From NCBI GenBank assembly GCA_000149225.2, contig CM000692.1:682001-746000 (forward strand): a stretch of 64,000 nucleotides of DNA. Direction: 5' to 3'. Below the pieces are notes generated by a model. It did not search any database and was not told the origin of the DNA. It was given only the letters and a program-made list of their open reading frames with translations. Made by a program: the position numbers and the translations under genes. The DNA is from Lachancea kluyveri NRRL Y-12651 (lineage: Eukaryota > Ascomycota > Saccharomycetes > Saccharomycetales > Saccharomycetaceae). Within the stretch, counting starts at the first letter, position 1; each line of letters opens with the position of its first letter. Positions 1 to 8,637 of the stretch are shown one piece after another.

Positions 1-225
1 ACTCTTGTATACCTAATAACGTTAATTTTTCACCCAATACCTTTCAATTGTAGAAATCAGTCACCTCTGCTCAGTTTTTTTATGTATATGCAACAATCAC
101 TTGTAACGTACACTTATTTTCTTCAAGTCGTTTTGGCCCCTTTTCACGGTTAATTTGACTGAGCTTTGGCTACTGCGATAACCATAAAGTGAAAGAAGAA
201 CCGAAACTAGGAGGAAGACTCAGCA

Positions 226-687
226 ATGGAAGATTGGAGAAGAATCGACATCGATGCATATGATCCAGAGGGTGGCAGGTTAACTGCCGAAGATTTAGTT
301 CCTCCCTACACGTCGCAGGTTACGTTGCAGACCCTACAGCCCAAGATTTCACAGCTACGTTCTGCAGCTACAAGTGGCGACTTTGCCACTGCTCTACAAA
401 ATGCAACTACAGACCCTCCTTATAGCGCAGATGAGGCTACCAAGATGCAGTATTTTCAAACTGTGTTGGAAGTCTTGACACAAGTTAGACAGGCCGAAAT
501 TGCAAACATTGTAAAGCAATTGTCATCAGAACAACAATATGTTCTGGTCAAATATCTATACAGAGGTATGAGTCTACCAGAGGGCCAAAAGCAAGGTGGT
601 ATACTGCTATCCTGGTTTGAAAAAATTTCCCAAATTTCGGGAGTTAACCCAATTGTTCGTTACTTGTCTGATAGAAGGACCGTTTGA
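226..687 (+). CDS. ARC15: Arp2/3 complex 16-kDa subunit (ARPC5)
   Basis: The 153-residue protein reads as ARPC5, the smallest subunit of the seven-member Arp2/3 complex that nucleates branched actin at cortical endocytic patches. It opens with MEDWRRIDIDAYDPEGG and ends VRYLSDRRTV, both close to S. cerevisiae Arc15 (154 residues). The whole chain is the helical ARPC5 domain, with the conserved stretches TTDPPYSADEATK and QYVLVKYLYRGMS in the middle and second half. No intron, signal peptide or membrane segment is seen. The ATG at the start of the frame matches the family N-terminus. The next gene is YRB2 on the same strand, as for YIL062C and YIL063C on S. cerevisiae chromosome IX. Bases 1-225 to its left hold only its promoter and leader, with no motif I can name. 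The identification is firm by sequence and neighbours. Confidence 0.96.
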   Translation: MEDWRRIDIDAYDPEGGRLTAEDLVPPYTSQVTLQTLQPKISQLRSAATSGDFATALQNATTDPPYSADEATKMQYFQTVLEVLTQVRQAEIANIVKQLSSEQQYVLVKYLYRGMSLPEGQKQGGILLSWFEKISQISGVNPIVRYLSDRRTV

Positions 688-948
688 AAGTCTAGCTTAG
701 GAAAAGAGCAAAAAAGGTATAAATAATCTAAATAACACGAAACAAAGCGGAATTTTACTAACAAGTTACTCGCTTGGACCTACTTGATGTTCAATTATTG
801 ATTAGCCAAAATACCCGTATATATCACATCCCACGAAAATGCTTTTTTCTTACTTTTCAACAAACATTGGCGTCCACCGTTTCTTCATTGCCATGAGTTA
901 TGGAGTACTGGATAACTTCTGGGTTTAACCACTATTTTCATTCCAAAA

Positions 949-2022
949 ATGCCTAAAACCGAGAAGAATGACACAATAAAAAAGAAAAATGAGGAGACTG
1001 TTGTTAATTTGGAATCAAAGTCTCCTACTTCTGATGGATCCCCTAAGAGGGCTAGGTCCGAGGGTGACAGCAACGAGAAAACAGCTGATGAGCAAGTAAA
1101 ACGTGCCAAAGTCGACAAAGGAAAAGTGGAGCCTGATGGAAAGGATGATGTGTCTAAAGAAAAAGGTGCTAGCGATCAAAGTGATAGTAAAAAAGACAGC
1201 CCAGAGAACAATGATTCCGGACCCAAGTTTGTTTTTGGCTCAGCATCTAAGTTTAGTACGGGATTCGGAATTTCTAACAAGTCACCATCTCCAGCTTTCG
1301 GTTCCAGTACCACTTTTGGTGGTGGTTTTGGCACCTTGAAAAAAGAGGAAAAGAATGATAAGAAGAAGAATGAGGAAAAAGATGAGCAAGAGGAAGAGTG
1401 CCTCAAAGCAGAGAAAGAAAAGAAAGAAGAAAATCCTTCCAGCAAGCCTGCAGCGTTTGGATCTGGCTTTGCATTTGGTGCTGGCTTCAAAACTCTAAAT
1501 AAAGACACTCCCTCTGCCGCTGGCATTTTCGAGACAAATAATGGTAATGAGAAGAAAAGTGACGATGAAAACAAAGAAAAGAGTAAAAAAAATGAAAAGG
1601 GTATTTCCAGTGGTACTCCAAGTAATGATGGAGTAGTACAACTAACCAAACAAGAAATAAAATCTGGCGAAGAGGCAGAGGAATCCGTGTATCAAGCAAA
1701 TGCTAAGCTATACCAATTAACCAGTATTAAAGAAGGCTGGAAAGAGAGAGGTATCGGTGCTATCCACGTCAACAAACATCCCGAATCAGGCAAGGCCCGT
1801 GTTGTGATGAGATCCCGCGGGTTGTTAAAGGTCATTTTGAACTTGCCGTTGATAAAAGGCTTTTCTGTACAGAAGGGATTTCCTGGCTCCATTCAAGGTG
1901 AAAAATTTATTAGGATTCTCGCTGTAGATGAGAACAAAATACCAGTACAGTACGCACTGAAAACGGGCAAGGGTGAAATTGCTGACGAGTTGTATGATAA
2001 TATTACGAAGCTAATCCCTTAG
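949..2022 (+). CDS. YRB2: Ran-binding nuclear export cofactor Yrb2 (RanBP3 type)
   Basis: This 357-residue protein is slightly longer than S. cerevisiae Yrb2 (327). The first ~90 residues are Lys/Glu/Ser-rich with basic patches typical of a nuclear localisation signal. Two FG-type segments follow, FVFGSASKFSTGFG near residue 95 and AFGSGFAFGAGF near residue 170, separated by a long charged linker. From about residue 220 comes a Ran-binding domain (QEIKSGEEAEESVYQANAK, then RVVMRSRGLLKVILNLP and FIRILAVDENK). Yrb2 binds Ran-GTP and the exportin Crm1 and promotes nuclear export of proteins with leucine-rich signals. The extra length relative to S. cerevisiae lies in the charged linkers. It is convergent with EFM4, 45 bp away. 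Family and synteny (YIL063C) agree. Confidence 0.94.
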   Translation: MPKTEKNDTIKKKNEETVVNLESKSPTSDGSPKRARSEGDSNEKTADEQVKRAKVDKGKVEPDGKDDVSKEKGASDQSDSKKDSPENNDSGPKFVFGSASKFSTGFGISNKSPSPAFGSSTTFGGGFGTLKKEEKNDKKKNEEKDEQEEECLKAEKEKKEENPSSKPAAFGSGFAFGAGFKTLNKDTPSAAGIFETNNGNEKKSDDENKEKSKKNEKGISSGTPSNDGVVQLTKQEIKSGEEAEESVYQANAKLYQLTSIKEGWKERGIGAIHVNKHPESGKARVVMRSRGLLKVILNLPLIKGFSVQKGFPGSIQGEKFIRILAVDENKIPVQYALKTGKGEIADELYDNITKLIP

Positions 2023-2067
2023 AGCAAGTATACATACGAGGTTCTGTATTCTAATTTACATAGTTGT

Positions 2068-2757
2068 TCAGTTTTTTTTGAAGGCAATGCTACAGATAGT
2101 GGCACCCTTGACTCCACCAAATTCAAAAACTGGGTAATCAATAGTTTTCCACATTTTTAGGGTTTCAGTCTCGATGATCTTAATCAGCTCTTCTTGGGTG
2201 AAGTTACATGAAGTGATCAGCAGAACGCTGTCCTTTTCTAATAGTTTTTCTACAGCTTGGGGGTAGGTATCGACCACTGTTTTATCGTTGTCAAACTTTA
2301 TACCACTTAAAGCGATGGCATCCAAAGTGCCTTTATCTAATACAATATCATATTTCCCAGGCGACCAGTTATCATCGAAAATGTCTGCTGTCTCGAAGGA
2401 GAGGTTGTCTGCTTCTGGAAACTGCGTTGTCAAAATTTCAGAGGCAAACACAATAGATTTTTCAGAATAGTCGACACCGAGCATTTTACCACGAAATCCT
2501 TCTTCATGCAACTGAAACAAAAGATGGCCGTTACCAGTACCTAAGTCAAGCATGGAAGATTCTGCAGAAATCTTCAGTTCACCCAGGTGGTTCATTAGAA
2601 AGTCGACCATCTTTTCTTCAGCATCACTATCAGCAAACCAACATTCACCTGTGTCTTCGGGATTTTCTTCAAAGTTTTCCTTTTCCAAAGCATAAAAATC
2701 ATCCCAGTACTCTTTAGTACCCAGCTTAGAAGTATTCAGCTTAGTTGTATCCTCCAT
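2068..2757 (-). CDS. EFM4: eEF1A lysine methyltransferase Efm4/See1
   Basis: A 229-residue class I SAM-dependent methyltransferase. Motif I (LDLGTGNG) is at about residues 70-77, followed by an acidic strand end (GVDYSEKS) and a post-I motif ending in FDIVLDKGTLDAI-like sequence (KYDIVLDKGTLDAIAL). In S. cerevisiae, Efm4 methylates a lysine of translation elongation factor eEF1A in the cytosol. The N-terminus NTSKLGTKEYWDDFY matches Efm4, so I chose the ATG at 2757. The frame stays open further upstream to 2868, but only with a TTG start, and that part has no family resemblance. It is divergent from FIS1 with 123 bp between start codons, as for YIL064W and YIL065C. Confidence in the family is high; the methylated residue is inferred from the S. 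cerevisiae orthologue. Confidence 0.93.
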   Translation of the reverse strand: MEDTTKLNTSKLGTKEYWDDFYALEKENFEENPEDTGECWFADSDAEEKMVDFLMNHLGELKISAESSMLDLGTGNGHLLFQLHEEGFRGKMLGVDYSEKSIVFASEILTTQFPEADNLSFETADIFDDNWSPGKYDIVLDKGTLDAIALSGIKFDNDKTVVDTYPQAVEKLLEKDSVLLITSCNFTQEELIKIIETETLKMWKTIDYPVFEFGGVKGATICSIAFKKN

Positions 2758-2880
2758 TTCTTGTCCGAGTTGTTCCTCCTTGCCGTGGATCAACAAAACG
2801 ATGTCAAATTTTTTTGATATTTTCAAATCCAATCTTACCGAGGCCAAGCAACAATCTAGTAATCGCAAATACTAAACAAA

Positions 2881-3348
2881 ATGGTTAAAATAAACTTTCT
2901 GCCTACACTAGAGGATGCATATGGGTCCTTATCACAAGAACAATTGGAAATTTTACGTCAACAAGTTCTTTCTGAAGGTGGTGACATTGCCTCCGTACAG
3001 TCGAGGTTTAATTACGCTTGGGGGCTAATTAAGTCCACAGAAACCGATGATCAAAGATTAGGGGTGAAGTTATTGACTGATATCTATAAAGAATCTCCCA
3101 TGAGAAGACGAGAATGTCTATATTATTTAACCGTTGGCTGCTTTAAACTAGGTGAGTATTCTATGGCTAAGAGATATGCAGACGCCCTCTGTTCACATGA
3201 ACCGGACAACCATCAAGCAAAGGCTTTGAAAACCATGGTGGAGGATAAGATACAAAAAGAAAGCTTTAAAGGAATTGCTATCGTTAGCGGCTGTATCGCT
3301 GTGGGTGCCACACTGGCTGGTATCATGTTCAGGGCCAAGAAGCGTTGA
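2881..3348 (+). CDS. FIS1: Mitochondrial and peroxisomal fission adaptor Fis1
   Basis: A 155-residue tail-anchored protein, the same length as S. cerevisiae Fis1. Residues ~30-125 form the two TPR-like helical hairpins (FNYAWGLIKSTETDDQRLGVKLL, shown here in part: RFNYAWGLIKS and RRRECLYYLTVGCFKLGEYS). A single C-terminal membrane segment (about 130-149: GIAIVSGCIAVGATLAGIMF) is followed by the short basic tail RAKKR that targets the protein to the mitochondrial outer membrane and peroxisomes. Fis1 recruits the dynamin Dnm1 through adaptors Mdv1 and Caf4. The N-terminal arm, which in S. cerevisiae lies over the TPR groove, is present. It is divergent from EFM4 and followed by a 2.1-kb intergenic stretch before RNR, the same neighbour as YIL066C. 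Identification is secure. Confidence 0.96.
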   Translation: MVKINFLPTLEDAYGSLSQEQLEILRQQVLSEGGDIASVQSRFNYAWGLIKSTETDDQRLGVKLLTDIYKESPMRRRECLYYLTVGCFKLGEYSMAKRYADALCSHEPDNHQAKALKTMVEDKIQKESFKGIAIVSGCIAVGATLAGIMFRAKKR

Positions 3349-5231
3349 ATCAGACAAGAGAATAGTAGCTCGTAAGTAAGTCATATGCATTTTTCAATAT
3401 TCTAAGAGAAAGCCTCAATTACACATAACATAACTCATTGAATGGAGGGACAATAGATGAGATTAGCTTCCAGATGAGACAACAAGAACTATTGCTTGAA
3501 AAGCTAAGAAAATAGTCAGTGTGGCAGGACACACATAGTGTGTATATGCATATAAAGAATGAGGAGGGGCTATTGAAGCGCAAACTGTCAGTTTTTAAGA
3601 TATGTGTAACGAAACAAATAACAACAAAAGTACGCAAATACATTAGTGAGCTAGAATTAGTAGAGGGTGATTACAGGTCAATATTTACTGAACTTAAGTT
3701 CAGCCGCAAGTAAGTGAACCAGAAGGTCGTTAAAGCAATACCTTGGATTATAGATAATCATACTACAGAAACTACCGATTATAGCGATACTGGCGTGTAG
3801 GGAATCCAAAAACCAAGCCGCTAGATAGCACCAGAGAGATTCCAGTTCAAATTATATAAAAAACCACAACAAAAAACAACTTATAAACTGTCTTTCGATT
3901 CTAAGACTACGTTCACTTCAAAAAAAATTTGACATATCGTTAAACGGCTGACATTTACTAAGTTTGATTATACTAGCAAATCATAGCAAATATTGAAAAT
4001 TATTATTTTCAATATTTGCTTAATTCCAATTTGTTATAAAGCAGAGTAGGTTTAGTTGTTAAGTTCTCAGCCACTAATTGAACCGAGGGGTGGTCTCAAG
4101 CAGCAGTGAAGCCATCGATTATAATAACTTCATCAATAGCTAGCCATTCCTGCGATCAAATTTTTGATTCTCAGTTAGGTAGATATATAATACAGTCAAC
4201 GAGATCAAAGGAAGCTGAGGTCGTAGTAAAAGGATGCCCAAAAAAGAGACTAGGGTGCATTCTAAGAGCATCTCTACCGAATACCCACAAAAGGTTCCAG
4301 AAGCTGTACTGAGAGCACTGGTCTAATACTCAAATTAGTAACTTCATATGTCTTTTGCGAAACAGAGATTTATTCGCATTGAAAAATTATCTTCTCTTAC
4401 TTCTAAGCCATTACGTATTATGCACCGAACATGTCACTAGTGAGCTAATGGGCTGTAAAGAAAAGCCTTTTATTTGCGAAACATCAGAGAGGCACATTTG
4501 CAAAGTTTCGCCTTTTATGCCTTTTTTAAATACCACGTTTGTCCCTCTTTCTACAAGAATTCCAGTCGGTAAGGTCATTTCCGTATCGCGGAACAGCAAA
4601 CAAGATCCCAACAGCTTCTTCCAAAAAGCCGATTAAAACATCTTCGACAAGAAAATCAGACATTGTAACAGCGGTTATCGGTTAGTAGTCACAGAAACTC
4701 ATTATTTGTTTGAACTTACATCTGTTCCTTAAACCCACCTTAATGGATAGTAAACAGCTACAGGAGAAATCTACTTAGCTTCTACGAAAAAAAGACAACT
4801 TTTGAACCCAAGTTTTGCCGATCTAATATGGAACTTGTGCACATTTATCCAGGGATACGGCAAAATTTAATTTCAGCAGTTGCCATTGTTCAGGCTTGGA
4901 TCTACCAGAAGAAAATGAGATACCAATATCCCTGCCCGGTCAGCATTCGGGGATCTCGTGATGTAACAACTCTCATAGGGTGACTTCAGCCGACCTGTCG
5001 CTTCTGCTCTCATCATTCATCTACACCAGCAGATGTGCTTATGGGGTATCGTATGTGGAATTTGATGGCAGCTCATAAGAGAAACTCGTTTACCCAAAGT
5101 AGTTATGCCAATGTTCCTCTTATACGAGCATCGTGCGGAACTGCACCTTGCTCCTCCACTTTGACAAAAGGTTTCTCCCTTTTGAAATTTCCTAAAAGTT
5201 TTAATGCCCTCACATAACACCTAAGCGAGAT
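3349..5231. other. Long intergenic stretch FIS1-RNR (distal part)
   Basis: About 1.9 kb with no coding region I can support. The few open frames here (for example around 4355-4636 and 4106-4312) begin with non-ATG codons and show no recognisable domain. The section is AT-rich and holds a 16-bp perfect inverted repeat (listed separately). A string GTTGCCATTGTTC near 4878 loosely resembles half of a Crt1 X-box. No tRNA or LTR was recognised. It may contain a replication origin or decayed gene remnants, but nothing in it proves that. Confidence 0.5.
3985..4020. repeat. Perfect 16-bp inverted repeat with 4-nt loop
   Basis: AGCAAATATTGAAAAT at 3985-4000 is followed by TATT and then by its exact reverse complement at 4005-4020. 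The left arm is preceded by a second copy of TAGCAAAT (3974-3981), so the arm sequence is also partly repeated in direct orientation. The palindrome could extrude as a cruciform or form an RNA hairpin if transcribed. No function can be assigned from sequence alone. Confidence 0.9.
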
Positions 5232-5369
5232 ACGCGTAAGATTTACACTATTTCGTGTTTTGTTTACCTTTAAGTTTCGCGTCTTTTTTCGAAAGAGGCA
5301 CGTAAGTAGACGCGTTGCACCAAAGCGGTACGCGTAAGCAGTAGAAAAATTTTCAGGAAAGTATATAAA
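5232..5369 (+). promoter_or_regulatory. MCB cluster and TATA box of the RNR promoter
   Basis: Three perfect MluI cell-cycle boxes, ACGCGT, lie at 5232-5237, 5310-5315 and 5330-5335. A TTTCGCGT element of the related SCB/MCB type lies near 5275-5282. A TATA box (TATATAAA) at 5362-5369 follows, 95 bp before the RNR start codon. In S. cerevisiae, MBF (Mbp1-Swi6) binds such boxes upstream of RNR1 and drives G1/S transcription, so the same control is inferred here. Confidence 0.87.
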
Positions 5370-5463
5370 TGGAGCGTTTCTTTCGTGTTCCTTCTCATCC
5401 TTTACTTACTACTTTCTAGATCTACTTTCTAATCTATCGATAGTCTAAAGCCTCATCTGCACA

Positions 5464-8121
5464 ATGTTTGTTTATAAAAGAGACGGCCATAAAGAGCCCG
5501 TCAAGTTTGATAAGATCACTGCTCGTATCTCCCGTTTATGTTACGGTCTAGATCCAAGACATATCGATGCCGTTAAAATTACCCAACGTATCATCTCAGG
5601 TGTTTATGAAGGTGTAACAACCGTTGAGTTAGACAACCTAGCCGCCGAAACATGTGCTTATATGACTACTGTGCACCCTGATTATGCCACCTTGGCTGCC
5701 AGAATTGCAATTTCTAATCTGCACAAGCAAACTACTAAACAATTTTCTCAAGTAATCAGTGACTTGTACAATTACGTCAATCCAAAGAATGGTCTACACT
5801 CTCCAATGATCTCCGATGAGGTTTACAATATCGTAATGGAATTTAAAGATGAGCTAAACTCTGCAATTGTCTACGACAGAGACTTCAAATACAACTACTT
5901 TGGCTTCAAGACCTTGGAACGTTCTTATTTGTTAAGAATTAACGGCGAAGTTGCTGAACGTCCTCAACATCTGGTAATGAGAGTTGCTGTTGGTATTCAC
6001 GGTAGAGATATCGAAAAAGTCTTAGAAACTTACAATCTAATGTCTCTTAGATATTTCACCCACGCTTCTCCTACTCTATTCAATGCTGGTACTCCTCATC
6101 CACAGATGTCCTCTTGTTTCTTGGTTGCTATGAAAGATGACTCCATTGAAGGTATCTACGATACTCTAAAAGAATGTGCTATGATTTCCAAGACTGCTGG
6201 TGGTATTGGTTTGCATATCAACAATATCCGTTCTACTGGTTCTTATATCGCCGGTACTAACGGTACCTCCAACGGTATTATTCCAATGGTCCGTGTTTTT
6301 AACAATACAGCCCGTTACGTTGACCAAGGTGGTAACAAAAGACCTGGTGCCTTCGCATTATACATAGAACCATGGCACAGTGACATCTTTGACTTTGTCG
6401 ATATCAGAAAGAATCATGGTAAGGAGGAAATTCGTGCCAGAGACTTATTCCCTGCCTTGTGGGTTCCGGATCTGTTCATGAAAAGGGTTCAAGAAAATGG
6501 CGAATGGACATTGTTTTCTCCAAGCGAGGCCCCAGGCTTGGCTGATGTCTATGGCGAAGAATTCGAGGCACTATACGAGCGCTATGTCCAAGAAGGCCGT
6601 GGTAGAAAGACTATCAAGGCCCAAAAATTGTGGTATGCAATCTTGGAGGCACAAACAGAAACTGGTACACCATTTATGCTTTACAAGGATGCTTGCAACA
6701 GTAAGACCAACCAAAAGAATTTGGGTGTGATCAAATCCTCAAACTTGTGTTGTGAAATTGTCGAATATTCTTCTCCAGAAGAGACTGCTGTCTGTAACCT
6801 GGCATCTGTTGCTCTACCGGCCTTTATTGAAACTTCTCATGACGGCAAAACTCAATGGTATAACTTTAAAAAGTTACACGAGATTACTAAGGTAGTGACT
6901 CGTAACTTGAACAGAATTATCGACCGTAACTACTACCCTGTTGAAACTGCTAGAAGATCCAACATGAGACACAGACCAATTGCTTTGGGTGTACAAGGCT
7001 TAGCTGATACTTTTATGTTACTGCGTCTGCCATTTGACTCTCAGGCCGCTAAAGAACTAAACATCCAGATTTTTGAAACAATTTATCACGCCGCTTTAGA
7101 GTCTTCTGTAGAATTGTCTGTTGAAGAAGGCCCATATGAGACCTTTAAGGGTTCCCCAGCTTCAGAAGGTGTATTACAATTTGATATGTGGGGTAAAACA
7201 CCAACAGACTTATGGGATTGGGAAACTTTGAAAGCCAGAATTGTTAAGGATGGTCTAAGAAACTCTCTACTGGTAGCTCCAATGCCAACTGCCTCCACCT
7301 CTCAGATCTTAGGCTACAACGAGTGTTTCGAACCATACACTTCTAACATGTACTCTCGCCGTGTCTTGTCAGGTGAGTTCCAAATCGTTAACCCATACTT
7401 GTTGCGTGACTTGGTTGATCTTGGGATCTGGGATGACGCTATGAAGTCTCATATCATTTCTGACAATGGTTCTATTCAAAATTTACCAAATATTCCACAA
7501 GACCTGAAGGATTTGTACAAGACTGTTTGGGAATTATCACAGAAAACCATCATTGACATGGCTGCCGATCGTGCTGCATACATTGACCAATCTCAATCTT
7601 TAAACATCCACATCCGTGCTCCAACCATGGGCAAGTTGACGAGTATGCATTTCTACGGCTGGAAAAAGGGTTTGAAGACCGGTATGTATTACTTGAGAAC
7701 TCAAGCTGCTTCTGCTGCTATCCAGTTTACCATTGACAAAGCTGTTGCTGAACAGGCTATGAACACAGCAGTCGATATCTCCAAATTGCACCGTCCAGAA
7801 TACGTACCCCGTAAAATTAACTTCACGGAAGGGGCTGTTCCAAAGGAAGATGCGATCGCTGCTAGGGAAGCATCCCCTGCTTACTCTTCTGCGTCTTCTA
7901 CGACTGAAAGTGCTTCCCTGATTAATAGCGTTGCATCTTTGAAAATTGATAACGAGAGACCTCTGTCCACTCCTATCACCTCTGCAACTAGTGAAGTAAC
8001 TACTCCAGCGAAAGAGGAAACCAAGGTTGAAACTGAAGATCATGAATTCGACATTTACAACTCTAAGGTCATTGCCTGTGCAATCGATAACCCAGAAGCT
8101 TGTGAGATGTGTTCTGGTTAA
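5464..8121 (+). CDS. RNR1: Ribonucleotide reductase large (R1) subunit
   Basis: An 885-residue class Ia ribonucleoside-diphosphate reductase large subunit, which makes dNDPs from NDPs with the Rnr2/Rnr4 small subunits. The ATP-cone activity domain is at residues 1-~90 ([17 protein letters not shown]). The redox cysteines are C218 (SSCFLVAM) and C444 (AVCNLAS); the thiyl-radical site is in NLCCEI with N427, C429 and E431 the expected catalytic residues. The C-terminal tail ends CEMCSG, with the exchange pair C880 and C883. A Ser/Thr-rich linker (~800-860) separates the core from that tail. S. cerevisiae has two duplicates, RNR1 (YER070W) and RNR3 (YIL066C); here one gene occupies the ancestral position, and its promoter is MCB-rich like RNR1. 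It is followed by YIL067C. Confidence 0.97.
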   Translation: MFVYKRDGHKEPVKFDKITARISRLCYGLDPRHIDAVKITQRIISGVYEGVTTVELDNLAAETCAYMTTVHPDYATLAARIAISNLHKQTTKQFSQVISDLYNYVNPKNGLHSPMISDEVYNIVMEFKDELNSAIVYDRDFKYNYFGFKTLERSYLLRINGEVAERPQHLVMRVAVGIHGRDIEKVLETYNLMSLRYFTHASPTLFNAGTPHPQMSSCFLVAMKDDSIEGIYDTLKECAMISKTAGGIGLHINNIRSTGSYIAGTNGTSNGIIPMVRVFNNTARYVDQGGNKRPGAFALYIEPWHSDIFDFVDIRKNHGKEEIRARDLFPALWVPDLFMKRVQENGEWTLFSPSEAPGLADVYGEEFEALYERYVQEGRGRKTIKAQKLWYAILEAQTETGTPFMLYKDACNSKTNQKNLGVIKSSNLCCEIVEYSSPEETAVCNLASVALPAFIETSHDGKTQWYNFKKLHEITKVVTRNLNRIIDRNYYPVETARRSNMRHRPIALGVQGLADTFMLLRLPFDSQAAKELNIQIFETIYHAALESSVELSVEEGPYETFKGSPASEGVLQFDMWGKTPTDLWDWETLKARIVKDGLRNSLLVAPMPTASTSQILGYNECFEPYTSNMYSRRVLSGEFQIVNPYLLRDLVDLGIWDDAMKSHIISDNGSIQNLPNIPQDLKDLYKTVWELSQKTIIDMAADRAAYIDQSQSLNIHIRAPTMGKLTSMHFYGWKKGLKTGMYYLRTQAASAAIQFTIDKAVAEQAMNTAVDISKLHRPEYVPRKINFTEGAVPKEDAIAAREASPAYSSASSTTESASLINSVASLKIDNERPLSTPITSATSEVTTPAKEETKVETEDHEFDIYNSKVIACAIDNPEACEMCSG

Positions 8122-8637
8122 AGAGTTGACGCTCTTCTGTTTTTTTTTACTTTTCTCTGGGGGTACATTATAAATTTCGGGGCTTTTTAATATCAATTAA
8201 TCTATGTACTAAGGTCTTACACATGTAATTTCTAAAAATCAATACGTTATCTAAAAATTCGAGATTTCCGAACGTCTCGTTGATTTTGCATCAGCCTGCT
8301 GTTATTGTGGCATTGTTTGTCATGCCTGTGCTCCATCTTACGGCTCCACTCCCACCTCATAACTCAGTATGTCGCCAATACGCAAGCCACCAATTGTGAA
8401 ACGGCCGTTTGGCTGTTCACATCCCCAAGAATGTGAAATATTTGAATCTTAGATTGCACGAGACAAATTCATCTCTCGATTGATAGTACTTGTGAATTAA
8501 ACTTTTACACCACCTGCGTTGTCGTCGCCCGAGATTTGTATTCCGTGTAAGAAAAAAAAGTGAAGTAAAAGTGCCTTCTTCCCCGGCTTGACAAAGCTGA
8601 TACTTGAACGTTAGTTGGTGAAGTGGGGTTCTTTGCA
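8122..8637. other. Intergenic RNR to YIL067C
   Basis: About 0.5 kb holding the RNR 3' end and the promoter of the YIL067C orthologue. A short palindrome AACGGCCGTT is visible near 8401. No RNA gene or supported open frame was seen. Confidence 0.6.

Noticed and set aside
1176-1649. Long minus-strand open frame within YRB2
   Set aside because: It mirrors the Lys/Glu-rich YRB2 coding sequence as Phe/Ser/Leu-rich antisense and has no independent support.
4355-4636. A 93-codon open frame in the FIS1-RNR gap
   Set aside because: It begins with TTG, has no domain and no homologue that I recognise.
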